NCBI GenBank assembly: GCA_002401945.1
Contig: NVUP01000005.1
Location: 191,033 to 198,047 of the forward strand
DNA: 7,015 bases
Direction: 5' to 3'
From: Paracoccaceae bacterium
GTDB lineage: Bacteria; Pseudomonadota; Alphaproteobacteria; Rhodobacterales; Rhodobacteraceae
Every line of letters starts with the position of its first letter. The first letter of the stretch is position 1. Shown here piece after piece: positions 6,125 through 7,015 of this stretch. The notes under the pieces are model-generated. The model saw nothing but the letters and a program-made list of their open reading frames with translations. It was not told where the DNA came from and ran no database searches. The position numbers and the translations under genes are program-made.

Positions 6125-7015
6125 ACCGGGCACATCAACCGACGATGGGCCGCGAATTTGCAGGAGCGTCGCTTTCTGAGATCGCTGACATTTGTTTGCA
6201 GCAAAACGGCAAAAGCACCGCAATGGCCTCAGTCGCATCGCGGGTGGAAATGGCTTTGCATGGTACCAGCGACTTCCCGAATATCCTGCGCGATGTAGGT
6301 AGCATGTCCCTCTCAAATGCCTATGAGGCGGCACAGTCTGCTATCAAACAAACAAGCCGGGAAATCGCCGCATCCAATTTCCGGTCGCTTCATTCCGTCA
6401 AGGTATCGGCAGGCCCAGATCTGGAGGAAGTCAATGAACAAGGTGAGTTCAAGTCTGGAACAGTTCAAGAAGGGGCAGAAACCTTCGCAGTGAAAACTTA
6501 CGGCAAAATTTTCGGCATCACTCGTCAGGCTATCGTAAATGATGATCTCGATGTGTTCTCGAATATGTTCCCCTTACTGGGTCAAGGTGCGGCCAACACT
6601 GAGGCAAAATTGTTTGCCGGGTTGCTGGAAGAAAACGCCGGGCTTGGCCCCAAGCTCTCAAATGGCAAAACGCCTTTCCACGCTAGTCATGGAAATCTCA
6701 CCCAAGCCGCATCGTCGCTGTCGGTTGCAAGTCTAGGCGCGGCAAGGGTTGCCATGCGCCGCCAGACTGGCATCGCAGGAGAAGCCATCAACGTAGTTCC
6801 GGCCTTCCTTGTGGTTCCACCTGAGCTGGAAACCTTTGCTGAACAGCTCCTGACTGAGATTGCTGCCAGTGAGGTGGCAAATGCCAACCCGTTTGCGGGC
6901 AAACTGAAACTGCTGGTTGAGCCTCGCTTCACCAGTGCGACCGCATGGTATCTCTGCGCGGCCCCCGGCGCTCCTGACGGTTTGCAGCACGCCTACTCGA
7001 CCAACTACCTCGGGA
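6112..7015 (+). pseudogene. Phage major capsid protein region of a protease/capsid fusion (5' part lost, 3' runs off window)
   Basis: A stop-free frame runs from about 6088 to the window end. It encodes RVNRAHQPTMGREF (6118-6159), HGTSDFPNIL, EFKSGTVQEGAETF, YGKIFGITRQAIVNDDLDVF (6499-6558), LVVPPELE and VEPRFTSATAWYL (6916-6954). From memory this is the capsid portion of the 'prohead protease/major capsid protein fusion' family of tailed phages in alphaproteobacteria, a shell-forming HK97-type protein. In intact relatives it continues from a ClpP-like domain through a linker. Here the protease part lies directly upstream but in another frame, and the linker is missing. Internal starts are conceivable (GTG 6121, ATG 6145), but no ribosome site precedes them, so expression is doubtful. 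About 300 residues are well preserved without stops, which suggests recent decay. The C-terminus lies outside the window. Confidence 0.8.

Noticed and set aside
4236..7015. CRISPR array, toxin-antitoxin pair or complete defence system in the accessory part
   Set aside because: No regularly spaced repeats, no adjacent small gene pair with known motifs, and the only NTPase is truncated.

Overview
The window looks like a chromosomal segment of an alphaproteobacterium, most likely a marine Rhodobacterales/Roseobacter-type organism. Reasons: an intact PaaZ and PaaX-type regulator with high third-position GC, an alphaproteobacterial-type CAT-anticodon tRNA, and capsid and DUF6456-like sequences of the kind seen in that group. 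No species can be named from the sequence alone.

The left part (1-4019) is orderly and intact. A promoter with a TetR-type palindromic operator precedes paaZ, the bifunctional ring-opening enzyme of aerobic phenylacetate degradation. It is followed on the same strand by a PaaX-family repressor gene and, 27 bases later, by a membrane-anchored alpha/beta hydrolase. The likely logic is a phenylacetyl-CoA catabolic transcription unit carrying its own regulator. The hydrolase has no evident assigned step.

A CAT-anticodon tRNA (4159-4235) with a good promoter forms the boundary. Beyond it the character changes: about 400 bases with no convincing gene, AT-richer DNA, then only broken or unfamiliar pieces.

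The right part (4236-7015) is a mosaic of remnants. A membrane-anchored P-loop NTPase gene is cut just after its Walker A helix. The cut coincides with an antisense fragment of an IS30-family transposase that itself carries a stop codon. Next comes a minus-strand ORF with a DUF6456-like C-terminus. Last are two pieces of a phage 'ClpP-like prohead protease/major capsid protein' fusion, with the middle of the fusion (catalytic His/Asp part and linker) missing and a change of reading frame at the joint. The capsid frame runs off the window end. I read this as a tRNA-adjacent accessory zone holding a decayed, rearranged prophage and IS debris. I found no clearly functional new system. The truncated membrane NTPase is the piece most likely to derive from an accessory (possibly defence-type) locus.
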